Shown here piece after piece: positions 1 to 9,090 of a stretch of DNA of 64,000 nucleotides. The position numbers were made by a program, and so were the translations under genes. This DNA comes from a bacterium (GTDB taxonomy: Bacteria; Pseudomonadota; Alphaproteobacteria; Caulobacterales; Hyphomonadaceae), in contig WGML01000005.1 in assembly GCA_016125045.1 (NCBI GenBank), positions 62,001 through 126,000 of the forward strand, written 5' to 3'. The notes beneath the pieces are model-generated. The model saw only the letters and a program-made list of their open reading frames with translations. It had not been told where the DNA came from and did not search any database. Within the stretch, counting starts at the first letter, position 1. Each line of letters begins with the position of its first letter.

Positions 1-642
<642 letters not shown>

Positions 643-683
643 GCCGAACCAGGCGGACCTGCGGGACCGCTTGCGACATTGCG

Positions 684-720
684 TAGCACGGGGCTGACCG
701 CGAAGGTCGGAACCGTGCTA
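684..720 (+). other. Hairpin in the ahcY-kup intergenic region / kup leader
   Basis: Two nested complementary arms: TAGCACGG (684-691) pairs with CCGTGCTA (713-720), and inside them GACC (696-699) pairs with GGTC (705-708) around a GCGAA loop. The downstream side is not T-rich, so it is not a standard intrinsic terminator. It sits 34 bases before the kup start codon, so it could be part of the kup mRNA leader or the 3' end of the ahcY message. No known riboswitch was recognised. Confidence 0.4.
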
Positions 721-754
721 ACGCGCTTCCGTCAGAAACCGGGAGGCGGGAGAA

Positions 755-2674
755 ATGGCGGCCTCGACCGCCGGCGGGAGCGCCGAGCCAGACGGGCAAC
801 CGAACGGACGGCGTCTGTTCTGGGCGTCAGCCCTCGGCTCTGTCGGGGTGGTGTTCGGCGATATCGGCACAAGCCCGCTCTACGCGTTCAAGGAATCGGT
901 GGCGGCGCTTGGCCGCGACGGCGAGGTGGCGAACCGGACCGAAGTGTTCGGCGTCATTTCGCTGATGCTCTGGTCGCTGCTGATCGTGGTCTTCCTCAAA
1001 TATGTCGTGCTGCTGATGCGGCTCGACAATCGCGGGGAAGGCGGAACGCTGTCGCTGATGGCGCTGCTGCAGCGGGCGCTCGGCAAGCGGCCGCTCGCCC
1101 TGCTGGTGATGGGGATCTGCGGCGCCGGCCTGTTTTATGGCGATGCGTTGCTGACACCGGCGATCTCGGTCTTGTCGGCCGTCGAGGGTCTCACCGTCAT
1201 TCCGGCGTTCGAGGGCTGGATCGATCCATTGATCGTTCCGCTTGCGCTCATCATTCTGACGGGACTGTTTCTCGTTCAGCGACGCGGCACAGGCGTCGTC
1301 GGGGCCTGGTTCGGGCCGATCTGTCTCGTCTGGTTCCTGACGCTTGGCGGGCTCGGCGTTTATCGTCTGATCGGCGAGCCGACCATTCTCGCCGCGATCA
1401 GCCCGCACCACGCGATCCAGTTCATGACCTCCCACTCGGTTCTCGCCTTCGTGGTGCTGGGATCGGTGTTCCTCACGGTCACGGGCGCCGAGGCGCTCTA
1501 CGCCGACATGGGACATTTCGGCCGCAAGCCCGTGACGGCGGCGTGGACGGCGCTGGTGCTGCCGTCGCTTGCGTTGAACTATCTCGGCCAGGGCGCGCTG
1601 GTGCTGCGTCATCCGGAGACGATTGAGAACCCGTTCTTCATGATGGCGCCGCAGGTCCTGCAAGGCCCGCTCGTGCTGCTGGCGACCATGGCGACGGTGA
1701 TCGCGAGCCAGGCGGTGATCACCGGCGCGTTCTCGCTGACCCGCCAGGCGATCCAGCTCGGCCTGCTGCCGCGGCTCAACATCGTCAACACATCGGAGCA
1801 GCATCAGGGGCAGATCTACATTCCGCAGGTGAACTATCTTCTGCTCGCGGGCGTGGTGGCGCTGGTGCTCGGCTTCCGCACCTCATCGGGGCTCGCTGCG
1901 GCCTATGGCATCTCGGTGAGCGGCGAGATGATCATCTCGACGCTGCTCGCCTTCATCGCGATCCAGCGGGTGTGGGGCCGCAAGCTGTGGCAGGCGGGGC
2001 TGATCGTGCTGCCCTTCCTGCTGGTCGAACTCGTCTTCCTCGCATCGAACCTGCTGAAACTGTTCCAAGGCGGGTATCTGACGTTGCTGATCGCGGGGGC
2101 GATCGCGATCACCATGTGGACGTGGGTGCGCGGGTCGCGACTGCTGAGCGAACGCTCTAGCAAGGGCGTGCCGCTGGAAGCGGTGATGGATTCGCTGCGG
2201 GTCTCGCCGCCGCACACGGTGAGCGGCACGGCCGTGTTCCTGACGCAGGATCCCGCGGCCGCGCCGGCGGCCTTCCTGCATAATCTCAAGCACAACAAGG
2301 TGTTGCACGAAACCATCGTCGTGCTGACGGTGCGCGCGGACGAACAGCCGCGCGTCGCGGATGAGGACAAGATCGAAATCACCGAGGTCCGCCCCGGCGT
2401 GAAGCGGATGACGATCAGCTATGGCTTCATGGAGACGCCGAACATCTCGCGCAGCCTGTCGATCGCCCGCAAACGGGGGCTGTGGTCGCACGACATCATG
2501 TCGACCTCCTTCTTCCTCAGTCGCAGGTCGCTCCTGCCGGACTCAAAGACGGGGATGCCGATCTGGCAGGACCATCTGTTCATCTTCCTTGCGCGGAACG
2601 CGAGCCACGCCTCGGAATTCTTCCGGGTGCCGACCTCCCGCGTCGTCGAGCTCGGAACGCAGATGCTCATCTGA
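755..2674 (+). CDS. kup: Potassium uptake permease Kup/HAK family
   Basis: Inner-membrane K+ uptake transporter, probably a K+/H+ symporter as in other Kup proteins. At 639 aa it has the usual family length. The N-terminal signature GDIGTSPLYAF is present near residue 35, followed by the GGTLSLMALL and FYGDALLTPAISVLSAVEG segments and about 12 hydrophobic helices up to residue about 460. A hydrophilic C-terminal domain of about 180 residues follows, as in family members. The ATG at 755 is preceded by a good ribosome binding site (GGGAG). It sits between ahcY and a phosphomutase gene with more than 100 bases on each side, so it is probably its own transcription unit. The 5' leader contains a marked hairpin. 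Confidence 0.96.
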   Translation: MAASTAGGSAEPDGQPNGRRLFWASALGSVGVVFGDIGTSPLYAFKESVAALGRDGEVANRTEVFGVISLMLWSLLIVVFLKYVVLLMRLDNRGEGGTLSLMALLQRALGKRPLALLVMGICGAGLFYGDALLTPAISVLSAVEGLTVIPAFEGWIDPLIVPLALIILTGLFLVQRRGTGVVGAWFGPICLVWFLTLGGLGVYRLIGEPTILAAISPHHAIQFMTSHSVLAFVVLGSVFLTVTGAEALYADMGHFGRKPVTAAWTALVLPSLALNYLGQGALVLRHPETIENPFFMMAPQVLQGPLVLLATMATVIASQAVITGAFSLTRQAIQLGLLPRLNIVNTSEQHQGQIYIPQVNYLLLAGVVALVLGFRTSSGLAAAYGISVSGEMIISTLLAFIAIQRVWGRKLWQAGLIVLPFLLVELVFLASNLLKLFQGGYLTLLIAGAIAITMWTWVRGSRLLSERSSKGVPLEAVMDSLRVSPPHTVSGTAVFLTQDPAAAPAAFLHNLKHNKVLHETIVVLTVRADEQPRVADEDKIEITEVRPGVKRMTISYGFMETPNISRSLSIARKRGLWSHDIMSTSFFLSRRSLLPDSKTGMPIWQDHLFIFLARNASHASEFFRVPTSRVVELGTQMLI

Positions 2675-2830
2675 GGGGCCGGCGCGCGCCGGGCCCGCGG
2701 GTTGCATGGACGGGGGGGCGCAGCGACTTAGAAGCGTCATTGCTGTTCAATCGGGTCGCATATGCATTGAGAATCGGCGGCGCGGCGGCTACCCCGTCCG
2801 CACGTCCGAAGCCAAGGGGAAAGCACGATC

Positions 2831-4351
2831 ATGAGAACGCCGCGTGCCGACATCGCAGCCAACACCTACGACTTCGAGATGACGCCGCTCGTCAAGCCCA
2901 CCGGGTTTCGGGAATACGATGCGCGCTGGTGGTTCGGCGGACCACAATACGCCAAGGCGCCGGAGCTGAACTTCCTCGGCGTGCAGGCGCTCGGCCTCGG
3001 GCTCGGCACGCTGATCCGCCGGATGGGCGTCGCGCCGCGTATCGTGACGGGGCATGACTACCGGGCGTACTCTCTCTCGATCAAACAGGCGCTCACGCTC
3101 GGCCTTCTGGAAGCGGGGCTGGAGGTGCACGATATCGGCCTCGCCCTCTCGCCGGTCGCCTATTATGCGCAGTTCGCCCTCGATGTACCCTGCGTCGCGA
3201 TGGTGACCGCCAGCCACAACGAAAACGGGTGGACGGGCGTGAAGATGGGGGCGAACAAGCCGCTCACCTTCGGTCCGGACGAGATGGGCCAGCTGAAGGA
3301 GATCGTGCTCGGCGGCACGTTCGATCCGCAGCCGGGCGGCCGGCTGATCCGCGTCGAGGGCATGCGGGAGCGCTATATCGAGGCGGTGTCCAAGGATGTG
3401 AAGCTCTCGCGGCCGATCCGGGTGATCGCCGCCTGCGGCAATGGCGCGGCGGGGGCGTTCGCGCCGGACGCCCTGAGGCGGATGGGCGCCGAAGTGATCG
3501 AGATGGACACGGCGCTCGACTACACTTTCCCGAAATACAATCCGAACCCCGAGGACATGGAGATGCTGCACGCCATGTCCGCAGCGGTTAAGGCTCACGG
3601 CGCGGACCTCTGCGTCGGCTTTGACGGCGACGGCGACCGGTGCGGCGTTGTCGACAATCTCGGCGAGGAGATTTTCGCCGACAAGATCGGGCTAATGCTG
3701 GCGCGCGACCTGTCGAAGCTGCACCGGGACGCAACCTTCGTGGTCGATGTGAAGTCCACCGGTCTCTACAAGACCGATCCCGTCCTGAAGGCGAACGGCG
3801 CGACCGTCGACTATTTCAAGACCGGCCATTCCTACATCAAGCGCCGCACGACCGAGCTTGATGCGCTCGCCGGCTTCGAGAAGTCCGGCCATTTCTTCTT
3901 CCGCCCCCCCTATGGATTTGGCTATGACGACGGCCTCGTCGCGGCGGCGGAAGTGCTGAAGATGCTCGACCGCAATCCCGGGCGGACGCTCGCCGACCTG
4001 AAGGGCGAGCTTGGCGCGGCGTGGACCTCCGCCACCATGTCGCCCCACTGCGACGACGAGACGAAATACCAGGTGATCGAAACCGTCGTCGCGGACTATC
4101 AGAAACTCCACGCGGCGGGCGGCGAGATCGCCGGCCGCAAGATCATCGACGTCAACACGGTGAACGGCGCAAGGGTGACCTTGTCGGACGGCTCCTGGGT
4201 GCTGGTGCGCGCCTCGTCCAACAAGCCGGAACTCGTGGTGGTGGTGGAGAGCATGACGGGCGAGGACGACATGCGCACGCTGTTCCGCTCCGAGGTGAAG
4301 CCGCGCCTTGCGGCCTTCTCGCAGGTCGGCGCTTACAATCAGGAGATCTGA
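2831..4351 (+). CDS. Phosphomannomutase/phosphoglucomutase (alpha-D-phosphohexomutase)
   Basis: 506-residue cytosolic phosphohexomutase interconverting hexose-6-phosphate and hexose-1-phosphate, the entry step to GDP-mannose or UDP-glucose sugars. The phosphoserine loop TASHNENGWTG is visible with catalytic Ser128. The metal loop FDGDGDR lies at residues 264-270, the sugar-binding GFEKSGHFFF loop near 350, and the C-terminal phosphate-binding RASSNKPEL segment near 460. Closest in type to bifunctional AlgC/ManB-like enzymes; which sugar it prefers cannot be read from sequence. Its product could feed GalU (30.4 kb). An AAGGGGAAAG ribosome binding site precedes the ATG. Confidence 0.9.
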   Translation: MRTPRADIAANTYDFEMTPLVKPTGFREYDARWWFGGPQYAKAPELNFLGVQALGLGLGTLIRRMGVAPRIVTGHDYRAYSLSIKQALTLGLLEAGLEVHDIGLALSPVAYYAQFALDVPCVAMVTASHNENGWTGVKMGANKPLTFGPDEMGQLKEIVLGGTFDPQPGGRLIRVEGMRERYIEAVSKDVKLSRPIRVIAACGNGAAGAFAPDALRRMGAEVIEMDTALDYTFPKYNPNPEDMEMLHAMSAAVKAHGADLCVGFDGDGDRCGVVDNLGEEIFADKIGLMLARDLSKLHRDATFVVDVKSTGLYKTDPVLKANGATVDYFKTGHSYIKRRTTELDALAGFEKSGHFFFRPPYGFGYDDGLVAAAEVLKMLDRNPGRTLADLKGELGAAWTSATMSPHCDDETKYQVIETVVADYQKLHAAGGEIAGRKIIDVNTVNGARVTLSDGSWVLVRASSNKPELVVVVESMTGEDDMRTLFRSEVKPRLAAFSQVGAYNQEI

Positions 4352-4356
4352 CCGCG

Positions 4357-4563
4357 GAGTCGCGGCGAGACTCGCCCATATCATCTGCATCCCGCGCCGA
4401 AGCGTTAACGACACGTTAACGCTCGCAGTCCCCATTTGGCGAACGGGCGAATTCGCCTATGCCGAATCGCGCGCCGAATCACATGTGCTGGTCGCATGTC
4501 CGATTCGCCGCTGATGGAAAGTGCTGCAGGGACGACTGAATATGACCGAGCCGCTGCTGATTC
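4357..4563. promoter_or_regulatory. Cluster of GANTC (CcrM methylation) sites upstream of the DivL-like gene
   Basis: Six GANTC sequences lie in 207 bases: GAGTC 4357, GACTC 4369, GAATC 4464, GAATC 4476, GATTC 4502 and GATTC 4559. The two GAATC copies are part of a direct repeat GCCGAATC spaced by four bases. In GC-rich DNA such sites are expected only about once per 300 bases or less often. In alphaproteobacteria GANTC is methylated by CcrM, and promoter sites are read by GcrA. That this cluster is functional is inference. Confidence 0.55.
4405..4420 (+). promoter_or_regulatory. CtrA box (TTAA-N7-TTAAC)
   Basis: TTAACGACACGTTAAC matches the full CtrA consensus TTAA-N7-TTAA with exact spacing. 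TTAA is rare in this GC-rich sequence; I found no other pair with this spacing. The box lies 122 bases upstream of the DivL-like start codon and 54 bases after the phosphomutase stop codon, so it is positioned to control the kinase gene. It is also partly self-complementary (GTTAACG...CGTTAAC). Confidence 0.65.
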
Positions 4564-6998
4564 TCGTCTCCGGCGCCGCCGCCTTCGGCCTCGCGGCCTT
4601 GCTCTGGTCGCTGCGGATTTCGGACGGCGCACGCGGGGCCGCCCGGAAGTTCAAGGAGGAAGCCCAGAAGCTGCGTGACCGGCTGGCCCGCGCCGACAGC
4701 GTGTTCGGCGCCCATCCGGGCGTCATCGTGGTCTGGGAGGATGACGCCGCCGACGACAGCGCCGCAAAGACCGGCGACTGGGGAAGCCCCAGCGTCTACG
4801 GCTCGCCGGTGGCGCTGATGGGCCTGTTGCGCTTCACCGACGACGCCGCGTCCGCCAATCCGGCCGTGCGGATTCTCGAAGGGCTCGCCGATTATGAGGC
4901 GCGCGACGGCGCCGGCCAGGACGCCACCCTGCGCGAGCGGCTGAAACAGCTGCGCACCGAGGGCGCGCCCTTCTCGCTCACCATCATCGGCCCGTCGGGG
5001 CGCTTTCTTGAGGCGGACGGACGCACCGCCGGCGCCCGCGCCGTGCTCTGGATCACTGACACCACGATCAAGGGGCTTGAGGAATCGAGCGCCCGCGGCC
5101 GGCTCGAGGAGGCCCGCCAGGTCGTCGCGCGCAATCCGATGGCCTTCCTTGAAATGCTCGGGAAAGCGCCCTTCCCCGCCTGGCGCATGGCGAGTTCCGG
5201 CAAACTGCAATGGGTGAACGAGGCCTATCTCGACGCGGTCGGGGCCGGATCGATGGACCAGGTGCTCGATCGCCAGATCATGCTCGACCAGCACATCACC
5301 ACCCAGGCCCACAAGACGATCACCGCCGGCGCGAACACCACCGACGTGCGCCATGTCGTCGTCGGCGGCGACCGCAAGACCTTGCGCGTGATCATGTTCC
5401 CGCTGACGGCGGGGCTCGGCGGCATGGCGCTCGATGTGACCGCGGAGGACTCCTTCCGCGAGGCGCTTGAGGCTCACACCAAGGCGCACGACGAGACGCT
5501 CAACCATGTCGCCGACGCGGTCGCGATATTCGGTCCGGAGCGGAAGCTGATTTTCCACAACCACGCCTTCGCGGAGCTGTGGGACCTCGACCCCGCCTAT
5601 CTGCGCGAAAAGCCGGACCATGGCTCGCTGCTCGACCGGCTGCGCGAGCGTCGCAAACTGCAATCCCGCACCGACTACGCCAAATGGCGGGCCGAGCAGC
5701 TCTCCTATTCGCAGGGCGCGAAGGACACGCTGTCGGAAGACATCTGGACGCTTCCTGACGGCCGCGTGCTGCGCGTGACCCGTCAGCGCCACCCCCTCGG
5801 CGGCCTCCTGATGATCTGCAAGGACATCACCAACGAACTCGCGCATCAGGCGCGCTACAACGAACAGATCAAGGTGCAGAGCGCGACGCTCGACAACCTC
5901 CGCGAGGCGGTGGTCGTGTTCAAGGCGGACAGCAAGCTGCGCCTGCGCAACCGGGCGTTCGAACAGCTGTGGAACATTCCGCCTGAACGGCTGAAGGACC
6001 AGCCGGACTTCGACACGGTCGTGGAGTGCTGCACGGAGATGTTCCACGACCGCGCCGTGTGGGCGAACATCAAGGCGCGGGTCACCAATCCCGACCCGGA
6101 TTACCGCGTCTCCGACACCGGCGTGATGCGCACCTCCAACAACAAGACGCTGGTCTGGCTCACCCAGCCCCTGCCCGACGGCGCGACTCTCATTGCCTTC
6201 ATGGACGTCACCGCCCAGCGCCAGGTCGAGACCGCGCTCAAGGACCGGGCGGAGGCCTTCGCGGCGGCGGACCGGCTGAAGACCGAGTTCGTGCACAATG
6301 TCTCGCGCCAGCTCCGCGCGCCGCTGACGACGATCCTCGGCTTCGCGGAATTCCTCGAAAGCGAAAAGCCCGGGGCCCTGAACGACAAGCAGAAGCAACA
6401 GGTCGGCGCGATCCTCTCGGCGTCCGACCATCTGTCGAAACTGATCAGCAACATTCTCGATCTCGCCATGATCGAGGCGGGGCGACTCGATCTCGATCTC
6501 TCCGACGTCAACCTGCGGCGGGCGATCGACGATTCGGTCGATCTTCTGGTTTCGACCGCCGACAAGACGAAGGTTCGCGTCGAGGTGCAGTGCGACGAGA
6601 AGGTGGGTACGATTCACGCCGATGAGCGGCGCATCCGCCAGATCCTGTTCAACCTGCTGTCGAATGCGCTCCGCTTCACCTCGCCGGGAGGGCTCATCCG
6701 GGTGGAGGCGAGCCGCGAGGACGGGGTGGTGCGTCTCACCGTCACCGACAATGGCAAGGGCGTGCCGTTCGACCGCCAGCCGAGCGCGTTCGACAGTTTC
6801 ACCTCCGGCGATCAGCGGGGCGCCGGGCTCGGTCTCGCCCTGGTGCGCTCGTTCGTCGAGCTGCACGGGGGCCAGGTGCTGATGAAATCCGCGCCGGACG
6901 CCGGCACGACGGTGCTCTGCTTCTTCCCGGAAACCGCCATGCCGCGCGGGTCACGGGGCGAACTCAATCTCGGCGCCGAGGCCGTGACGCTCCAGTAG
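4542..6998 (+). CDS. DivL-like multi-PAS sensor kinase with Arg at the phospho-histidine position
   Basis: 818-residue membrane-anchored kinase of the DivL type. One N-terminal transmembrane helix (about residues 4-23) is followed by a long PAS-rich region (about 150-560), a dimerisation/phosphotransfer helix and a HATPase domain. The H-box reads FVHNVSRQLRAPL: Arg589 stands where kinases have His and where Caulobacter DivL has Tyr. The ATP-binding N box (FNLLSNALRF), G1 (DNGKGVP) and G2 (GAGLGLAL) look intact, so ATP binding is plausible but His autophosphorylation is not. DivL in Caulobacter acts as a conformational regulator of CckA, upstream of CtrA and CpdR. I chose the ATG at 4542 over the track start (TTG, 4521) because the hydrophobic segment starts directly after it. 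Position near ahcY and tsaE fits kinases of this family in rhizobia. Confidence 0.85.
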   Translation: MTEPLLILVSGAAAFGLAALLWSLRISDGARGAARKFKEEAQKLRDRLARADSVFGAHPGVIVVWEDDAADDSAAKTGDWGSPSVYGSPVALMGLLRFTDDAASANPAVRILEGLADYEARDGAGQDATLRERLKQLRTEGAPFSLTIIGPSGRFLEADGRTAGARAVLWITDTTIKGLEESSARGRLEEARQVVARNPMAFLEMLGKAPFPAWRMASSGKLQWVNEAYLDAVGAGSMDQVLDRQIMLDQHITTQAHKTITAGANTTDVRHVVVGGDRKTLRVIMFPLTAGLGGMALDVTAEDSFREALEAHTKAHDETLNHVADAVAIFGPERKLIFHNHAFAELWDLDPAYLREKPDHGSLLDRLRERRKLQSRTDYAKWRAEQLSYSQGAKDTLSEDIWTLPDGRVLRVTRQRHPLGGLLMICKDITNELAHQARYNEQIKVQSATLDNLREAVVVFKADSKLRLRNRAFEQLWNIPPERLKDQPDFDTVVECCTEMFHDRAVWANIKARVTNPDPDYRVSDTGVMRTSNNKTLVWLTQPLPDGATLIAFMDVTAQRQVETALKDRAEAFAAADRLKTEFVHNVSRQLRAPLTTILGFAEFLESEKPGALNDKQKQQVGAILSASDHLSKLISNILDLAMIEAGRLDLDLSDVNLRRAIDDSVDLLVSTADKTKVRVEVQCDEKVGTIHADERRIRQILFNLLSNALRFTSPGGLIRVEASREDGVVRLTVTDNGKGVPFDRQPSAFDSFTSGDQRGAGLGLALVRSFVELHGGQVLMKSAPDAGTTVLCFFPETAMPRGSRGELNLGAEAVTLQ

Positions 6999-7019
6999 GC
7001 GCTCCGCCCGCGCCGCTGC

Positions 7020-8870
7020 TCAGGTCGGTTCAGCCTCGCTTGCGAGCACCGAGGCCGTCCAGTCGCGAACCCGCCGTTCGAGCACCGACATGGGCAGCGC
7101 GCCACCGCCCAGCACGACATCATGGAACTGGCGGATGTCGAACCGGTCGCCGAGGGCGGTGCGCGCCTCCTCACGCAGCTGCTGGATGCGGATCTGGCCG
7201 ATCTTGTAGGCGGTCGCCTGCCCCGGATTGACGAGATAACGCCGCATCTCGGACCGGACGGAGGCCTCCGGACGGGGCGAATTCGTCAGCGCGTAGTCGA
7301 TCGCCTGATCCTGCGTCCAGCCCTTGGCGTGCAGGCCGGTGTCGACGACGAGGCGCACGGCGCGCCAGATTTCGGACGACAGCCTGCCGAAGTCTGAATA
7401 CGGGTCCTGGAAGAAGCCGACTTCCTTGCCGAGCGCTTCCGAATAGAGGCCCCAGCCCTCCGAATAGGCGGTATAGCCATACTGGGTGCGGAATTGCGGC
7501 AGCCCTTCCAGCTCCTGCGCGATCGCAATCTGCATGTGGTGACCGGGAACCGCCTCGTGATAGGTCAGCGCCTCGAGCAGGAAGGTCGGGACGGCGTTCA
7601 TGTCGACGAGGTGGGCGTAGAACACCCCCGGCCGCGACCCGTCCGGCGCCGAGCGGGAATAGTGCGCCGCGCCGCCCGCCTCCTCGCGAAAGGACTCCAC
7701 ACGGCGGACGACCACGTCGGCCTTTGGCAGCCGGCCGAACAGTTCGGGCAGCTTCGCCTTCATCGCGCCGATATAGCCCTCGGCGATTGCGATGTATTCG
7801 GCCCGGCCGGCGTCGGTGTTCGGCAGAAGGAAACGCTTGTCGGCCCGCATGGCGTCGAAGAATTCCGGCAGCGACCCTTCAAAGCCGACCTTCTGCTTGA
7901 TCGCCTCCATCTCGGCGTGGATGCGCGCCACCTCAGCGAGGCCGAGTTCGTGGATCTGGTCGGCCGTCAGGTCGGTCGTCGTCTGCTGGCGCAGCATCGC
8001 CTGGTAGTAGGCCGCCCCGTCCGGCAGACCCGACGAGCCGAGCGGCGTCTCGGACGCCTTCGCGCGGTCCGCCTCAAGCCAGGCGATGAGCCGGTCATAG
8101 CCCGGCTTCATTTCCTCCAGCATCGCGGTGCGCACGGCGTTGTCGAGCTCGCCCGCCTGGGCGGGCACCGCCTTTCCGGAACGCACGAGCTCGGTGATCT
8201 TCGAGCGGGCGTCCGCGTAGAGCGGCGAGTCGGGGCCATCGGAGAACGGCGCACCGGTGATCACGCGCCGCGCCTCGTCGATCGCCTGATCATAGGCGAA
8301 CCGCGGCTGGCGCACGCCCGGCACGTCGGCGGCGACTTTCGCGCGAACGGTGAGCTTGTCGAGCACGTCGTCGATCTGGCGGATGCGCGCGGTGTAGTTG
8401 CGCATGTCGGACACATCGTCGACGCGGTGGAAGTTGATCATGAAGTTCGGCAGCGAGGCGTGCGCCCCGCCGCGGGCGAAGATGTAGCGGTGACGCCGCC
8501 AGCGCTGCGCTTCCTCCGCGCGGGCGAGCGACAGCTCCCAGACCTCGAACGAGGTCCGCGCCTCGGCGTCCAGCCTCGCCGGGTCGAACGTGCGCTTCAT
8601 CTCCTCGACGCTCGCGCGCCGCCATTCGAGATCTGCGTCCTCCGCCGCCTCGCTTGGATCATCGAGCTTGTCGTACTGCTCCTTGCGGCCGTTGCGGGTC
8701 AGCCATTGCGGACTGCGCTGGAGTTCCTCCTCGAACGCGGCGTCCAGATAGGCCGTCAGCCGCGCGCTCTCGGCGGCGACCTCCTCCGGCGTCAGCTGCT
8801 GGACGATGTTGAGGCCCTGGCCGCAGGCCGCGAGCAGGGTGATGAGACAAGCGATGACAAGTTGACGCAT
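7020..8870 (-). CDS. DUF885 family lipoprotein, predicted zinc peptidase-like
   Basis: 616-residue exported protein of the DUF885 family. It starts with a lipoprotein signal peptide (MRQLVIACLITLLAAC, lipobox LAAC), so it is probably anchored to the outer or inner membrane facing the periplasm. The typical DUF885 motif HEAVPGHH, resembling a metallopeptidase HExxH centre, is present near residue 450. Members are often annotated as X-Pro dipeptidyl-peptidase-like or simply hypothetical, and the substrate is unknown. The start was moved from the track's 8900 to the ATG at 8870, which begins the signal peptide and has GGAGTGGAG upstream. It is convergent with the kinase gene and divergent from the amino-acid permease. 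Confidence 0.85.
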   Translation of the reverse strand: MRQLVIACLITLLAACGQGLNIVQQLTPEEVAAESARLTAYLDAAFEEELQRSPQWLTRNGRKEQYDKLDDPSEAAEDADLEWRRASVEEMKRTFDPARLDAEARTSFEVWELSLARAEEAQRWRRHRYIFARGGAHASLPNFMINFHRVDDVSDMRNYTARIRQIDDVLDKLTVRAKVAADVPGVRQPRFAYDQAIDEARRVITGAPFSDGPDSPLYADARSKITELVRSGKAVPAQAGELDNAVRTAMLEEMKPGYDRLIAWLEADRAKASETPLGSSGLPDGAAYYQAMLRQQTTTDLTADQIHELGLAEVARIHAEMEAIKQKVGFEGSLPEFFDAMRADKRFLLPNTDAGRAEYIAIAEGYIGAMKAKLPELFGRLPKADVVVRRVESFREEAGGAAHYSRSAPDGSRPGVFYAHLVDMNAVPTFLLEALTYHEAVPGHHMQIAIAQELEGLPQFRTQYGYTAYSEGWGLYSEALGKEVGFFQDPYSDFGRLSSEIWRAVRLVVDTGLHAKGWTQDQAIDYALTNSPRPEASVRSEMRRYLVNPGQATAYKIGQIRIQQLREEARTALGDRFDIRQFHDVVLGGGALPMSVLERRVRDWTASVLASEAEPT

Positions 8871-9090
8871 TCGGCAGACTCCACTCCGGTGTCGAGACAT
8901 GGATCGTGTCGGCGTTCAGCCCGGTGGCTCTTGCACCACGCGAGACCGGAACACGCAAGCCGAATTGGATGCATGCGCGCCGACGCGGGGCCGGATTGCG
9001 CGGCCAAACGGGCGTGATAATCTCGATTTCCGTTCGGCCATGAACGCCGCAGGCGCCCGTGCTCCCGGACTGATCGGAGACAAATCAGTC

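Noticed and set aside
643-754. SAH or other riboswitch before kup
   Set aside because: Only a simple nested hairpin is seen. None of the conserved riboswitch cores I know are recognisable, and SAH riboswitches lie upstream of ahcY, not downstream.
4479-6866. 795-aa minus-strand ORF
   Set aside because: Lies exactly antisense to the DivL-like kinase; composition rich in Arg/His/Glu/Gly/Val as expected for a GC-rich shadow frame, with no recognisable domain.
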